From contig NZ_CP084541.1 in the NCBI RefSeq assembly GCF_020410765.1, positions 2,803,001 through 2,867,000 on the forward strand: 64,000 bases of DNA, given 5' to 3'. Numbering within the stretch: the stretch's first letter is position 1; every line of letters begins with the position of its first letter. A model generated the notes under the pieces. That model was not told the DNA's origin. It worked only from the letters and a program-made list of their open reading frames with translations, and ran no database searches. Of this stretch, positions 46,043 to 54,611 are shown piece by piece. Origin of the DNA: Streptomyces marincola. Its GTDB lineage: Bacteria; Actinomycetota; Actinomycetes; Streptomycetales; Streptomycetaceae. The translations under genes and the position numbers were made by a program.

Positions 46043-48645
46043 GCCCCGGCTCCCGCGCCCACCACCGGCAGCAGCTTGGGCAGGTGCCCGTCGGCGGCGA
46101 GCGCGCGCTCGGTGCGTTCCGCACCCACCTCGCCGTACGTCGTGGTGCGCAGCCGGGACGGCCGGCCGGCCGCCTCCGCGATGGCCCGCAGGTCGGCGAC
46201 CGAACGGTAGGAGCCGTACGCGGAGCCGGCCATCCGCGAGATGGTCTCCTCCATCAGCGTGCCGCCCAGGTCGTTGGCGCCCGAGCGCAGCATCTCGGCG
46301 GCGCCCTCGGTGCCCAGCTTCACCCAGCTGGTCTGGATGTTGGTGATGTGCGGGTGCAGCAGCAGCCTGGCCATGGCGGTGACGGCCAGGTTGTCGCGCC
46401 GCGTCGGGCCGGGTCTGGCGATGCCGGCCAGGTAGACGGGCGCGTTGGTGTGGATGAACGGCAGCGTGACGAACTCGGTGAAGCCCGGCACGCCCTTCTC
46501 CTCGTTGGCGCGCTGCATGCGGGCGAGCGTGCGCAGGTGGCCGAGCCAGTGCCGCGGCTGGTCGACGTGCCCGTACATCATGGTGGAGGAGGAGCGCAGG
46601 CCGAGTTCGTGCGCGGTGGACACCACGTCGATCCAGGTGGCCGCGGGCAGCTTGCCCTTGGTGAGCACCCACCGCACCTCGTCGTCGAGGATCTCGGCGG
46701 CCGTGCCGGGGATGGAGTCCAGGCCCGCCTCCTTGGCGGCGGTGAGCCAGTCGCGGACCGAAAGGCCGGTGCGCGTGGCGCCGTTGACGACCTCCATCGG
46801 TGAGAACGCGTGCACGTGGATGCCGGGGACGCGTTCCTTCACGGCGCGCGCGATGTCGAAGTAGGCGCTGCCCGGCAGGTCGGGGTGGATGCCGCCCTGC
46901 ATGCACACCTCGACGGCGCCGACCTCCCACGCCTGCGCGGCCCGTTCCGCGACCTGGTCGAGGGAGAGGGTGTAGGCGTCGGCGTCGGTGCGGCGCTGCG
47001 CGAACGCGCAGAAGCGGCAGCCGGTGTAGCAGACGTTGGTGAAGTTGATGTTGCGGGTGACGATGTAGGTGACCTCGTCGCCCACGACGGAACGCCGCAG
47101 GTCGTCGGCCACGCGGCACAGGGCGTCGAGGGCCGGGCCCTCGGCGTGCAGCAGGGCGAGCGCCTGCTCGTCCGTGAGCCGCCTCGGGTCGTCCGCCGCG
47201 GTGGCGAGGGCCGCGCGGACGTCGCCGTCGATGCGTTCGGGCGCCATGCCGGGCGCGGCGGCCTCGGCGAGCGCGGCCCAGTCGCCGTACACCTCGTCGA
47301 AGTCGGCCCGCCGGTCGCCGGTGCGGCCCTCGGTGTCGATCGAACGGTGCAGGTCGGTGCGTCCCGTGTCGGACAGCGGCTCGTCGGGCTCCTGCCACGG
47401 CAGGCCCGCGGGCAGCGCGTCCTCGCGGGCCAGGCCGGTGGCCGGGTCGGCCAGCGCGGTGACGTGCGGCAGCAGGCGCGGGTCGAGCCACGGTTCGCCG
47501 CGCCGGATGAACTCCGGGTAGATGGTGAGCCGTTCGCGCAGCTCGAAGCCGGCCGCCGCGGTGCGCCGCGCGAGGTCGTCGATCTGCGGCCAGGGCCGCT
47601 CGGGGTTGACGTGGTCGGGGGTGAGCGGCGAGACGCCGCCCCAGTCGTCGATGCCCGCGGAGATCAGCAGGGCGTACTCGTCGTCCACCAGGTTCGGCGG
47701 GGCCTGCACGCGGGCGTCGGGGCCGAGCAGCAGGCGGGTGACGGCGACGGCCGCGGCGAGTTCCTGGAGTTCCGCGTCGGGCATCGCGCGCATCGCGGTG
47801 TCGGGCTTGGCGCGGAAGTTCTGGACGATGACCTCCTGCACGCCGCGGTAGGCACGCGCGACGCGCCGCAGTTCGAGGACGGACTCGGCGCGTTCCTCGT
47901 AGGTCTCGCCGATGCCGATGAGGAGCCCGGTGGTGAACGGCACGCTGGAACGGCCCGCGTCGTGCAGGACGCGCAGGCGCACGGCGGGCTCCTTGTCGGG
48001 CGAGCCGTGGTGCGGGCCGCCCGGCTCCGACCACAGGCGGGTCGCCGTCGTCTCCAGCATCATGCCCATGGAGGGCGCGACGGGCTTGAGCCGCTGGAAG
48101 TCGGTCCAGGACAGCACACCCGGGTTCAGGTGCGGCAGCAGCCCGGTCTCCTCAAGCACGCGCACGGCCATGGCCCGCACGTAGGCGAGCGTGTCGTCGT
48201 AGCCGGCCGCGTCCAGCCACTCGCGGGCCTCGGGCCACCGGTCCTCGGGCTTGTCGCCGAGGGTGAACAGGGCTTCCTTGCAGCCGAGCGCCGCGCCGCG
48301 GCGCGCGATGTCGAGCACCTCGTCCGGGGACAGGAACATGCCGTGCCCCTCCCGGCGCAGCTTGCCCGGAACGGTCACGAAGGTGCAGTAGTGGCAACGG
48401 TCCCGGCAGAGCCTGGTCAGCGGAATGAACACCTTCTTGGAGTAGGTGATCACTCCCGGCCGCCCCGCCGCTTCGAGACCCGCGTCCCTGACCCGGGCCG
48501 CGGCCCCGGCCAGCGTGACCAGGTCATCGCCCCGCGCCTGGAGCAGCACGGCCGCCTCCGCCACGTCCAGGGACACCCCGTCCCTGGCCCGGCGCAGGGC
48601 GCGCCGCATCGCGTTCGCTGTCGGTCCCTGAGCGCTCGTCGTCAT
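46039..48645 (-). CDS. fbiC: FO synthase (CofG/CofH fusion)
   Basis: Radical-SAM enzyme of 868 residues that makes the deazaflavin chromophore of coenzyme F420. The N-terminal CofG half has its [4Fe-4S] motif Cys80, Cys84, Cys87 (LCRDRCHYCTF). The C-terminal CofH half has Cys539, Cys543, Cys546 (CYTGCRFCAF), with VEVCMQGGIHP and TTMMYGHVDQPRHW. ATG 48645 gives the expected length. It heads a two-gene unit with the ADP-ribosylglycohydrolase. Confidence 0.93.
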   Translation of the reverse strand: MTTSAQGPTANAMRRALRRARDGVSLDVAEAAVLLQARGDDLVTLAGAAARVRDAGLEAAGRPGVITYSKKVFIPLTRLCRDRCHYCTFVTVPGKLRREGHGMFLSPDEVLDIARRGAALGCKEALFTLGDKPEDRWPEAREWLDAAGYDDTLAYVRAMAVRVLEETGLLPHLNPGVLSWTDFQRLKPVAPSMGMMLETTATRLWSEPGGPHHGSPDKEPAVRLRVLHDAGRSSVPFTTGLLIGIGETYEERAESVLELRRVARAYRGVQEVIVQNFRAKPDTAMRAMPDAELQELAAAVAVTRLLLGPDARVQAPPNLVDDEYALLISAGIDDWGGVSPLTPDHVNPERPWPQIDDLARRTAAAGFELRERLTIYPEFIRRGEPWLDPRLLPHVTALADPATGLAREDALPAGLPWQEPDEPLSDTGRTDLHRSIDTEGRTGDRRADFDEVYGDWAALAEAAAPGMAPERIDGDVRAALATAADDPRRLTDEQALALLHAEGPALDALCRVADDLRRSVVGDEVTYIVTRNINFTNVCYTGCRFCAFAQRRTDADAYTLSLDQVAERAAQAWEVGAVEVCMQGGIHPDLPGSAYFDIARAVKERVPGIHVHAFSPMEVVNGATRTGLSVRDWLTAAKEAGLDSIPGTAAEILDDEVRWVLTKGKLPAATWIDVVSTAHELGLRSSSTMMYGHVDQPRHWLGHLRTLARMQRANEEKGVPGFTEFVTLPFIHTNAPVYLAGIARPGPTRRDNLAVTAMARLLLHPHITNIQTSWVKLGTEGAAEMLRSGANDLGGTLMEETISRMAGSAYGSYRSVADLRAIAEAAGRPSRLRTTTYGEVGAERTERALAADGHLPKLLPVVGAGAGA

Positions 48646-48811
48646 CCCACGAGCATAAGAGGGAGCCTTCCGCGCGGGTACGGCGTCGTTCGCTGTGCGC
48701 CGGCGCATCGACCGCTCTTTCCCGGGCCGCCATCTGCGCGTGTGACGGTGGCCACTCACCGGATTCCGCGCGACAACCGTAGTAAGCCCCCACACGACGG
48801 GAGACACGGCC

Positions 48812-50311
48812 ATGAAACGACGCGACGCGCTCCGACTCGGCGCGGCGGCCGGGGGGACCGCCGCCGTGACGCTGGCCCCGGTGGACTTCGCGGCGGCCTC
48901 GGACCGGGGGGAGGGCGACGAGGAGACCCGCACCGTGCGCGGCCACCTGGAGACGGGCGCGCCCGACTTCGTCCACCTGCCGGTCAGGGTGCCGCGCGGC
49001 GTGCGCAGGATCTCCGTGTCCTACCGCTACGACCGGCCGGCGGTGCCCGCGGGCACGCAGGGCAACGCGCTGGACATCGGCTTGTTCGACGAACGCGGCA
49101 CCGACCTGCCGGGCGCCGGCTTCCGCGGCTGGTCGGGCGGCGCGCGCACCGAGTTCTCCGTGTCCGCCGAGGAGGCGACGCCCGGCTACCTCGCGGGACC
49201 GGTCAACCCCGGCACCTGGCACGTGGTGCTCGGCCCCTACACCGTCGCGCCGCAGGGCCTGGACTACGAGGTCACCATCACGCTCACGCGCGGCAGGGCG
49301 GGGCGCACCCCGCGCCCCGTCCACCCGCCCGAGCGCGCGGCGGGCCGGGGCCGCGCCTGGTACCGCGGCGACTGCCACCTGCACACCGTGTACTCCGACG
49401 GCCGCCGCACGCCGGCCGACGTGGCCGCCGCGGCCCGCGCCGCCGGTCTCGACTTCATCGTGTCAACCGAGCACAACACCTCGTCCGCGCACGGCGCGTG
49501 GCAGGGCCTGTGGGGCGATGACCTGCTGGTGCTGTGCGGCGAGGAGGTCACCACGCGCAACGGCCACTTCCTCGCCCTCGGCATCGACCCGGGGACGTTC
49601 ATCGACTGGCGCTACCGCGCCCGCGACGACGCCTACGACCAGTTCGTCCGGCGCATCCACCGCGCCGACGGCCTCGTGGTGCCCGCGCACGCGCACGCGG
49701 CGTGCATCGGCTGCGCCTTCAAGTTCGGGTTCACCGGCGCCGACGCCGTCGAGGTGTGGAACGGGCCCTGGACCGCGGAGGACGAGCTGTCCCTGGCCAG
49801 TTGGGACGCGCTGCTGCGCGACGGCCGCGGCTGGCTGCCCGCGATGGGCAACAGCGACGCGCACCGCGAGCCCGACGTCGTCGGCCTGCCGCAGACCGTC
49901 GTCCTGGCCGACGACCTGTCACGGCAGGCCGTGCTCGCGGGCATCCGCGCGGGCCGCTCGTGGATCGCGGAGTCCTCGGGCGTCGGCCTGTCGTTCTCCG
50001 TCACCGACGAACGCGGCCGGCACGCCGGGATCGGTGAACGGCTGCCCGCCCCGCCCGGACGGAAGGTGACGGTCCGGCTCGACGCCTCCGGCGTCCCCGA
50101 CGGCGTGGTGCGGCTGGTCACCGACCAGGGCGTGCTGCGCACCGGCGCCCTGGCGGCCGACGGCAGCGGCACGGTCACGTGGCGGACCACGGTCGCGAAC
50201 GCCGCGTACGTACGCGCCGAAGTCCGGCATCCCGCACCGGAGTCGGCCGAACCGGCGCTACCCGGACCGATGGCCGCGATGACGAACCCGGTCTTTCTCG
50301 GGGCCGTGTGA
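48812..50311 (+). CDS. CehA/McbA-like PHP-domain metallohydrolase, Tat-type leader
   Basis: A 499-residue protein. The leader KRRDALRLGAAAGGTAAVT resembles a twin-arginine (KRRD) signal. A beta-rich domain (about 45-180) with RISVSYRYDRPAVPAG is followed by a PHP core: YRGDCHLHTVYSDGRRTPADV (HxH), VSTEHNTSSAHG, LVVPAHAHAACIGC and AMGNSDAHREPDVVGLP. A C-terminal all-beta region ends it. Likely an exported phosphodiesterase or carbamate-type hydrolase; substrate unknown. A GGGAGA ribosome site precedes ATG 48812. Confidence 0.85.
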   Translation: MKRRDALRLGAAAGGTAAVTLAPVDFAAASDRGEGDEETRTVRGHLETGAPDFVHLPVRVPRGVRRISVSYRYDRPAVPAGTQGNALDIGLFDERGTDLPGAGFRGWSGGARTEFSVSAEEATPGYLAGPVNPGTWHVVLGPYTVAPQGLDYEVTITLTRGRAGRTPRPVHPPERAAGRGRAWYRGDCHLHTVYSDGRRTPADVAAAARAAGLDFIVSTEHNTSSAHGAWQGLWGDDLLVLCGEEVTTRNGHFLALGIDPGTFIDWRYRARDDAYDQFVRRIHRADGLVVPAHAHAACIGCAFKFGFTGADAVEVWNGPWTAEDELSLASWDALLRDGRGWLPAMGNSDAHREPDVVGLPQTVVLADDLSRQAVLAGIRAGRSWIAESSGVGLSFSVTDERGRHAGIGERLPAPPGRKVTVRLDASGVPDGVVRLVTDQGVLRTGALAADGSGTVTWRTTVANAAYVRAEVRHPAPESAEPALPGPMAAMTNPVFLGAV

Positions 50312-50324
50312 CACCGATAGACTC

Positions 50325-50345
50325 CAACGTTCGCCCCATACGTTG
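50325..50345. promoter_or_regulatory. Inverted repeat upstream of the afsR-like gene
   Basis: CAACGT and ACGTTG flank 9 bases, ending 24 bases before the start codon. It may bind a regulator of the afsR-like gene, or be chance; too short for confidence. Confidence 0.3.
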
Positions 50346-50369
50346 AAGAGGTAAGAAGCAGAGGACACC

Positions 50370-53303
50370 ATGGTCGTTGGTGAGGGGACCACGGGGGGTC
50401 ACACGCCTACCTTGCACTTCGCCGTGCTGGGTCCGGTTCGCGCCTGGCAGGGGGAGAAGCCCCTGCCCGCCGGGGCCCCTCAGCAACGCGCCCTGCTGGC
50501 CGCGCTGCTGCTGCGAAGAGGGCGCACGGCCACCGCTCAGGAGCTGGTGAACGCGCTCTGGGGCGAGGAACCGCCGCAGCAGGCCCTGGCCGCGCTGCGC
50601 ACCTACGCCTCCCGGCTGCGGAAGACCTTCGCGCCCCGCACCGGGGTGCTGGTCACCGAGCTGGGCGGCTACGCGCTGCGGCTCGGGCCGTTCGACGACC
50701 TCGACGCCGACACCGTCACCAAGTTGACGACCGCGGCGGAGAAGGCGGCGGCGGCCGGCGACCCGCTGCGCGCGCACGAGCTGTACGGGAAGGCGCTCGC
50801 GCTGTGGGACGGCGAGGCCCTGGGCGGTGTGCCGGGCCCCGAGGCCGAGGTGGCCCGCACCCAGCTCGCCGAGCAGCGGCTCGTGCTCCAGGAGCAGCGG
50901 CTCGACACCGGCCTCCAGGCCGGTCTGCACGCCGAATCCGTGTCCGAGCTGACCGCCCTGACCACGAGTCACCCCATGCGGGAGCGGCTGCGGGAGCTGC
51001 TGATGCTCGCGCTGTACCGCAGCGGCCGGCAGGTCGAGGCGCTCGCGGTCTACACGGACACGCGCGAGCTGCTGATCAACGAACTCGGCGTGGAGCCGCG
51101 TGCGGAGCTGGCCGACCTCCAGCAGCGCATCCTCGCGGCGGACACCAGCCTGATGCAGGCCGCTCAGCCCGCCGCCTCCACCACGGTCCGGGTCGTCCGA
51201 CCGGCGCAACTCCCGGCCGCCGTGCCCGACTTCACCGGACGGGCCGCGTTCGTTGCCGAACTCGGCGCTCAACTGGCCTCGTCCGGCGGCCGGGTGATGG
51301 CCGTCTCGGCCGTCGCGGGCATCGGCGGGGTCGGCAAGACGACGCTGGCCGTGCAGGTCGCGCACGCGGCCCGCGAGCACTTCCCCGACGGGCAGTTGTA
51401 CGTGGACCTCCAGGGCGCGGGCGCCAACGCCGCCGACCCGGGCGCCGTGCTCGGCGCCTTCCTGCGGGCCCTGGGCACCCAGGACTCGGCCATTCCCGAG
51501 GGCGAGGCGGAACGGGCGGCGATGTTCCGTTCGCTGCTCGACGGCCGCCGCGTCCTCACCCTGCTCGACAACGCGCGCGACGCCGCCCAGGTGCGCCACC
51601 TGCTGCCCGGCACCCCGGGCTGCGCCGCGCTGATCACCAGCCGGGTGCGCATGGTGGACCTGGCCGGGGCGCACCTGGTCGACCTCGACGTGATGAGCCC
51701 GGAGGAGGCGCTGACCCTCTTCACCCGCATCGTCGGGCCCGAGCGGGTCAACGCGGAGCGCGACGCGGCGATGGACGTCGTGGCCGCCTGCGGCTTCCTG
51801 CCGCTCGCCATCAGGATCGCCGCCGCGCGCCTGGCCGCGCGGCGCACCTGGACGGTCTCCACCCTGGCCCGCAAGCTCAGCAACGAGCGCCGCCGCCTGG
51901 ACGAGCTCCAGGCGGGCGACCAGGCGGTGAAGGCCACGTTCGAGCTGGGCTACGGGCAGCTGGACCGCGAGGCGGCCCGCGCGTTCCGCCTGCTCGGCCT
52001 CGCCGACGGACCCGATCTGTCCCTCGCCGCCGCGGCGGCCCTGCTCGACCGGGACGTGGACACGACCGAGACGGTCCTTGAGACCCTGGTCGACACGTCC
52101 CTGCTGGAGTCGGCCGCGCCGGGACGCTACCGGTTCCACGACCTGGTCCGCCTGTTCGCGCGGGCCTGCGCGGAGCGCGACGAGCAACCGCCCACCGAGC
52201 GGGAGGCGGCGCGCACCCGGCTGCTCGACTTCTACCTGGCGGCGACGGCGGAGGTGTACCGCCTGGAGCGGCCGGGCGACCGGCTGACCGCGCACGTGGA
52301 ACCCACCGCGTCCCCCGGGCTGGCGTTCGACTCCACGGCCGCCGCGGTGGAGTGGCTGTTCACGGAGGCCGACAGCCTGCTGTCCTGCGCGCGGGGCGCG
52401 GCCGGCGGGTCGCTGCCGCGCAAGGCGGCCGACCTGCTGCTCGTGGCGCTCGACCTGTCGGAGTCCGGCGCGTTCTCGCTCCAGTACGAACGGGCCGCGC
52501 ACGCGGTGCTCGCCGCGGCGCAGCGGGCCGGGGACTCGCACGCCGAGGGGCGCGCGCGGGTCGCGTTGACGAAGGCGGACAGCCACGCCGGGCGCTTCGA
52601 GTCCTCGCGCGAGCACGGCGTGATCGCCCTGCGCCTCGGCACGGAATCCGGCGATCCGGTGGCGTGCGGCCACGCGGCCAACGCCCTGGGCCTGACCGCT
52701 CTCTACCAGGGGCGGCACGAGGAGTCGCACGCCTACTTGTCGCGGGCACTCGACGAGTTCCGCTCCGACGACAACCGGCCGAGCGAGGCCAGCGCCCTGG
52801 GGAACCTCAGCTATATCAATCTCCAGATGGGCCGCACCGAGGAGGCCGTCGCGCTGGCCAGGCAGAGCCTGGACATCCTGCGGGCGCTCGGCTCCGACCT
52901 GCGGCTGGCCAACGGCCAGTACGCGCTGGGCCGCGCCCTGTCGGAGAACGGGGAGCACGCCGCCGCCATCCAGCACCTGTCCACCGCGCTCGGCGGTTTC
53001 ACCTCCCACCGGCAGCGGCTGTGGGAGGGGATGACCCTGTTCCGCATGGCCGGTGCCCGCCTGTCCATGGCCGAGCCGGCCGAGGCCGCGAGCCTGGCCG
53101 AGCAGGCCCTGGCCCGGCTGCGGGACATCGGCGGGCCGTGGCGGCGGGCCAACGTGCTCACCGCGCTCGGTCGCGCCCTGGACAGCACCGGGCAGAACGG
53201 CCGCGCCCGGGCCTGCTGGCAGGAGGCGCTGCGCGCCTACGAGGAGCAGGGCAGCCCGGAAGCCGCCGAGGTTCGCAACCTTTTGGGCTCTTCTACCGTC
53301 TGA
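50370..53303 (+). CDS. afsR: AfsR-like SARP regulator with NB-ARC and TPR domains
   Basis: A 977-residue global regulator of secondary metabolism, close to the length of S. coelicolor AfsR. The order is: OmpR-type winged helix (about 15-95, LHFAVLGPVRAWQGEKPLPAG, ALLAALLLRRGRTATAQELV); bacterial transcriptional activation domain (about 100-245, DADTVTKL to LGVEPRAEL); an NB-ARC ATPase with P-loop GIGGVGKTTLA (Lys323); and TPRs from about 690. Context (AfsS-like peptide just downstream, AfsK-like kinase 4 kb on) supports the name. By family, AfsK-type kinases phosphorylate it and it activates afsS. Confidence 0.88.
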   Translation: MVVGEGTTGGHTPTLHFAVLGPVRAWQGEKPLPAGAPQQRALLAALLLRRGRTATAQELVNALWGEEPPQQALAALRTYASRLRKTFAPRTGVLVTELGGYALRLGPFDDLDADTVTKLTTAAEKAAAAGDPLRAHELYGKALALWDGEALGGVPGPEAEVARTQLAEQRLVLQEQRLDTGLQAGLHAESVSELTALTTSHPMRERLRELLMLALYRSGRQVEALAVYTDTRELLINELGVEPRAELADLQQRILAADTSLMQAAQPAASTTVRVVRPAQLPAAVPDFTGRAAFVAELGAQLASSGGRVMAVSAVAGIGGVGKTTLAVQVAHAAREHFPDGQLYVDLQGAGANAADPGAVLGAFLRALGTQDSAIPEGEAERAAMFRSLLDGRRVLTLLDNARDAAQVRHLLPGTPGCAALITSRVRMVDLAGAHLVDLDVMSPEEALTLFTRIVGPERVNAERDAAMDVVAACGFLPLAIRIAAARLAARRTWTVSTLARKLSNERRRLDELQAGDQAVKATFELGYGQLDREAARAFRLLGLADGPDLSLAAAAALLDRDVDTTETVLETLVDTSLLESAAPGRYRFHDLVRLFARACAERDEQPPTEREAARTRLLDFYLAATAEVYRLERPGDRLTAHVEPTASPGLAFDSTAAAVEWLFTEADSLLSCARGAAGGSLPRKAADLLLVALDLSESGAFSLQYERAAHAVLAAAQRAGDSHAEGRARVALTKADSHAGRFESSREHGVIALRLGTESGDPVACGHAANALGLTALYQGRHEESHAYLSRALDEFRSDDNRPSEASALGNLSYINLQMGRTEEAVALARQSLDILRALGSDLRLANGQYALGRALSENGEHAAAIQHLSTALGGFTSHRQRLWEGMTLFRMAGARLSMAEPAEAASLAEQALARLRDIGGPWRRANVLTALGRALDSTGQNGRARACWQEALRAYEEQGSPEAAEVRNLLGSSTV

Positions 53304-53329
53304 GTCCCCGAAACCACCAACAACGGGGC

Positions 53330-53347
53330 ATTCATCGAACGTTTATC
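53330..53347 (+). promoter_or_regulatory. SARP-type direct repeat before the afsS-like gene
   Basis: ATTCATC (53330-53336) and GTTTATC (53341-53347) are heptamers 11 bases apart, the spacing used by SARPs. A possible -10 (CACGCT) begins 10 bases later. The TTG start is at 53475. It is a candidate AfsR site. Confidence 0.5.
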
Positions 53348-53474
53348 CCGGCGTGCCACGCTCGTCCGCACCAACCGCCTCACGGGGGGACGGTTGGCCG
53401 GCAGGCGCCGTCCGTGGGCCACGGGGGAGTGACCGGGCAGCGCGCCGGCATGGACACACGACAAGGAGCTGATC

Positions 53475-53726
53475 TTGAGCGAGACCAGGTCGCAGGAAGA
53501 GCGCAACGCCGGCCGGCCGACTACGGGGGATGGCAAGCTCACGACGAAGGCCACTTCTTCGCCCACCGTCAAACCGCTCGGCGACGACTGGGGCACCAGC
53601 GAGCCCGCCGACGCCGACAAGCCCATATCCAAGCCGCAGGGCGACGGCCGGGGCCCCGGCGAGCCGGCGGTGAAGCCGCTCGGCGACATGTGGGGCACCA
53701 GCGAGCCCGCCGACGGCGGCAAGTAG
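53475..53726 (+). CDS. afsS: AfsS-like repeat peptide
   Basis: An 83-residue acidic/polar protein read from TTG 53475, with AAGGAG 6 bases upstream. It contains three copies of a 13-residue unit: PLGDDWGTSEPAD (34-46), the decayed PQGDGRGPGEPA (54-65) and PLGDMWGTSEPAD (68-80). AfsS of S. coelicolor is a 63-residue protein with 13-residue repeats encoded just 3' of afsR and switched on by AfsR. Position, size and repeat design agree, though residue identity with that protein is not checked. It has its own terminator and a SARP-like site upstream. Confidence 0.75.
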   Translation: MSETRSQEERNAGRPTTGDGKLTTKATSSPTVKPLGDDWGTSEPADADKPISKPQGDGRGPGEPAVKPLGDMWGTSEPADGGK

Positions 53727-53750
53727 CAACACCTCAGCACCGCACGAGAC

Positions 53751-53789
53751 ACCGGCCGCAGCGGTCAGCACGCCGCTGCGGCCGGTTTT
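53751..53789 (+). terminator. Intrinsic terminator of the afsS-like gene
   Basis: ACCGGCCGCAGCGG and CCGCTGCGGCCGGT form a perfect 14-base stem with an 8-base loop, followed by TTTT, 25 bases after the stop. Confidence 0.9.
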
Positions 53790-53870
53790 CCCTGCCCCGC
53801 GCGGGCAGCTCAGAAGCGGCACGGGCGGGCGGCACTCCGTCGGCCGTCCGTGGCGGCACCACCCAGGTAA

Positions 53871-53905
53871 GGCAACATCAGATCAACAGAGTTCGGGCAA
53901 CATCA
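53871..53905. repeat. 10-bp direct repeat upstream of the mini-protein gene
   Basis: GGCAACATCA at 53871-53880 and again at 53896-53905, 25 bases apart, about 80-110 bases before the mini-protein ATG. It may be part of a regulator site. Confidence 0.45.
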
Positions 53906-53983
53906 TCTGGAACCTGATCGTTCCCGGGCGGGCAAAACGTTCATGCGGCGCCCGGCCGATCGCTACGACCAAGGAGAAAACGC

Positions 53984-54121
53984 ATGTCTGTGGTCCGTAA
54001 GCTCGCCCTCGCCGGTGCCCTCGCGTTCGGCGCCGCCGCGCTCGTCGTGGCGCCCCTCGGGGACACGTGGGGCACCAGCGCCCCGACCGGCGCCGCCTCC
54101 GCGCAGGCTGCGGCGCGCTGA
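53984..54121 (+). CDS. Secreted or membrane-anchored mini-protein sharing the AfsS-like motif
   Basis: A 45-residue protein: ATG 53984 with AAGGAG 8 bases upstream. Residues 5-23 are a basic-then-hydrophobic leader (RKLALAGALAFGAAALVVA) and the remainder is PLGDTWGTSAPTGA plus an Ala-rich tail. PLGDTWGTSAP repeats the PLGDxWGTSEP core of the AfsS-like peptide 260 bases upstream, at both protein and DNA level. It may be a duplicate that gained an export signal. No homologue is known to me, so function is open. Confidence 0.65.
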   Translation: MSVVRKLALAGALAFGAAALVVAPLGDTWGTSAPTGAASAQAAAR

Positions 54122-54144
54122 CCCGCGTACCGGCCGTCGCCAGC

Positions 54145-54162
54145 GTTTATTCCTCGTTTATT
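54145..54162 (+). promoter_or_regulatory. Second SARP-type direct repeat
   Basis: GTTTATT at 54145-54151 and GTTTATT at 54156-54162 are identical heptamers, 11 bases apart, directly after the mini-protein stop. CATGCT, 10 bases on, could be a -10. No gene starts downstream, so a short transcript ending at the hairpin at 54261 is possible. Confidence 0.45.
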
Positions 54163-54220
54163 GCCCTCTGTCATGCTCATCAGTAACCGACCGCACAGGG
54201 GTGCGCGGTTGGCCTCCCTC

Positions 54221-54261
54221 GGGCCTGTTCGGCGGTAACGGGGGAGCCGCCGAACAGACCC
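54221..54261 (+). terminator. 15-bp hairpin after the mini-protein gene
   Basis: GGGCCTGTTCGGCGG and CCGCCGAACAGACCC pair with one mismatch around an 11-base loop. It ends the mini-protein transcript, or a short RNA starting near 54185. Confidence 0.7.
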
Positions 54262-54611
54262 GGTGCCGGTGAGAAGGCCGGGCGGCGTGGAGGGGGCGCC
54301 GTCCGGCCGGTACCGGTCCCGGCCCGGTCGGTCAGGCAGCTGGTGGGGGCCGGCGGCGTGACCGTCCGGGCCGCCCGTTCCGTGCGCGGAGTCCGCGCAC
54401 GGGGCGGGCAGGGTCCGTTCCCGAGGACGGACGGCCCCGGCCGCACGCGCGCCGCGCCGCACGGCAGCGCGTACCTTCCCTGTCATGGCCAGCCGTTGCC
54501 GCATCGGTCGCGGTACCACGACGTCCGCGCGGGTGCGGGCCGGGATCACCGCGCACGCCGCCCAGCTCGCGGAGACGTGCGCACGACGGCCGCCACGGTT
54601 CTGACCGCCGG

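Larger units (their letters stand above)
54122..54611. other. 490-base gene-poor region with SARP-like repeat and terminator
   Basis: 54145-54162 is a direct repeat and 54221-54261 a hairpin (separate entries). A 21-codon open frame from ATG 54174 has no ribosome site. The rest up to the endonuclease-family stop is GC-rich with no gene I can support. Confidence 0.6.

Noticed and set aside
50325..50345. Riboswitch or attenuator before the afsR-like gene
   Set aside because: Only a 6-base inverted repeat with no conserved core; leader is under 60 bases.
53941..54549. 202-codon minus frame over the mini-protein gene
   Set aside because: Antisense to a short gene with a good ribosome site and crosses the strong hairpin and SARP-like repeat; no family features.
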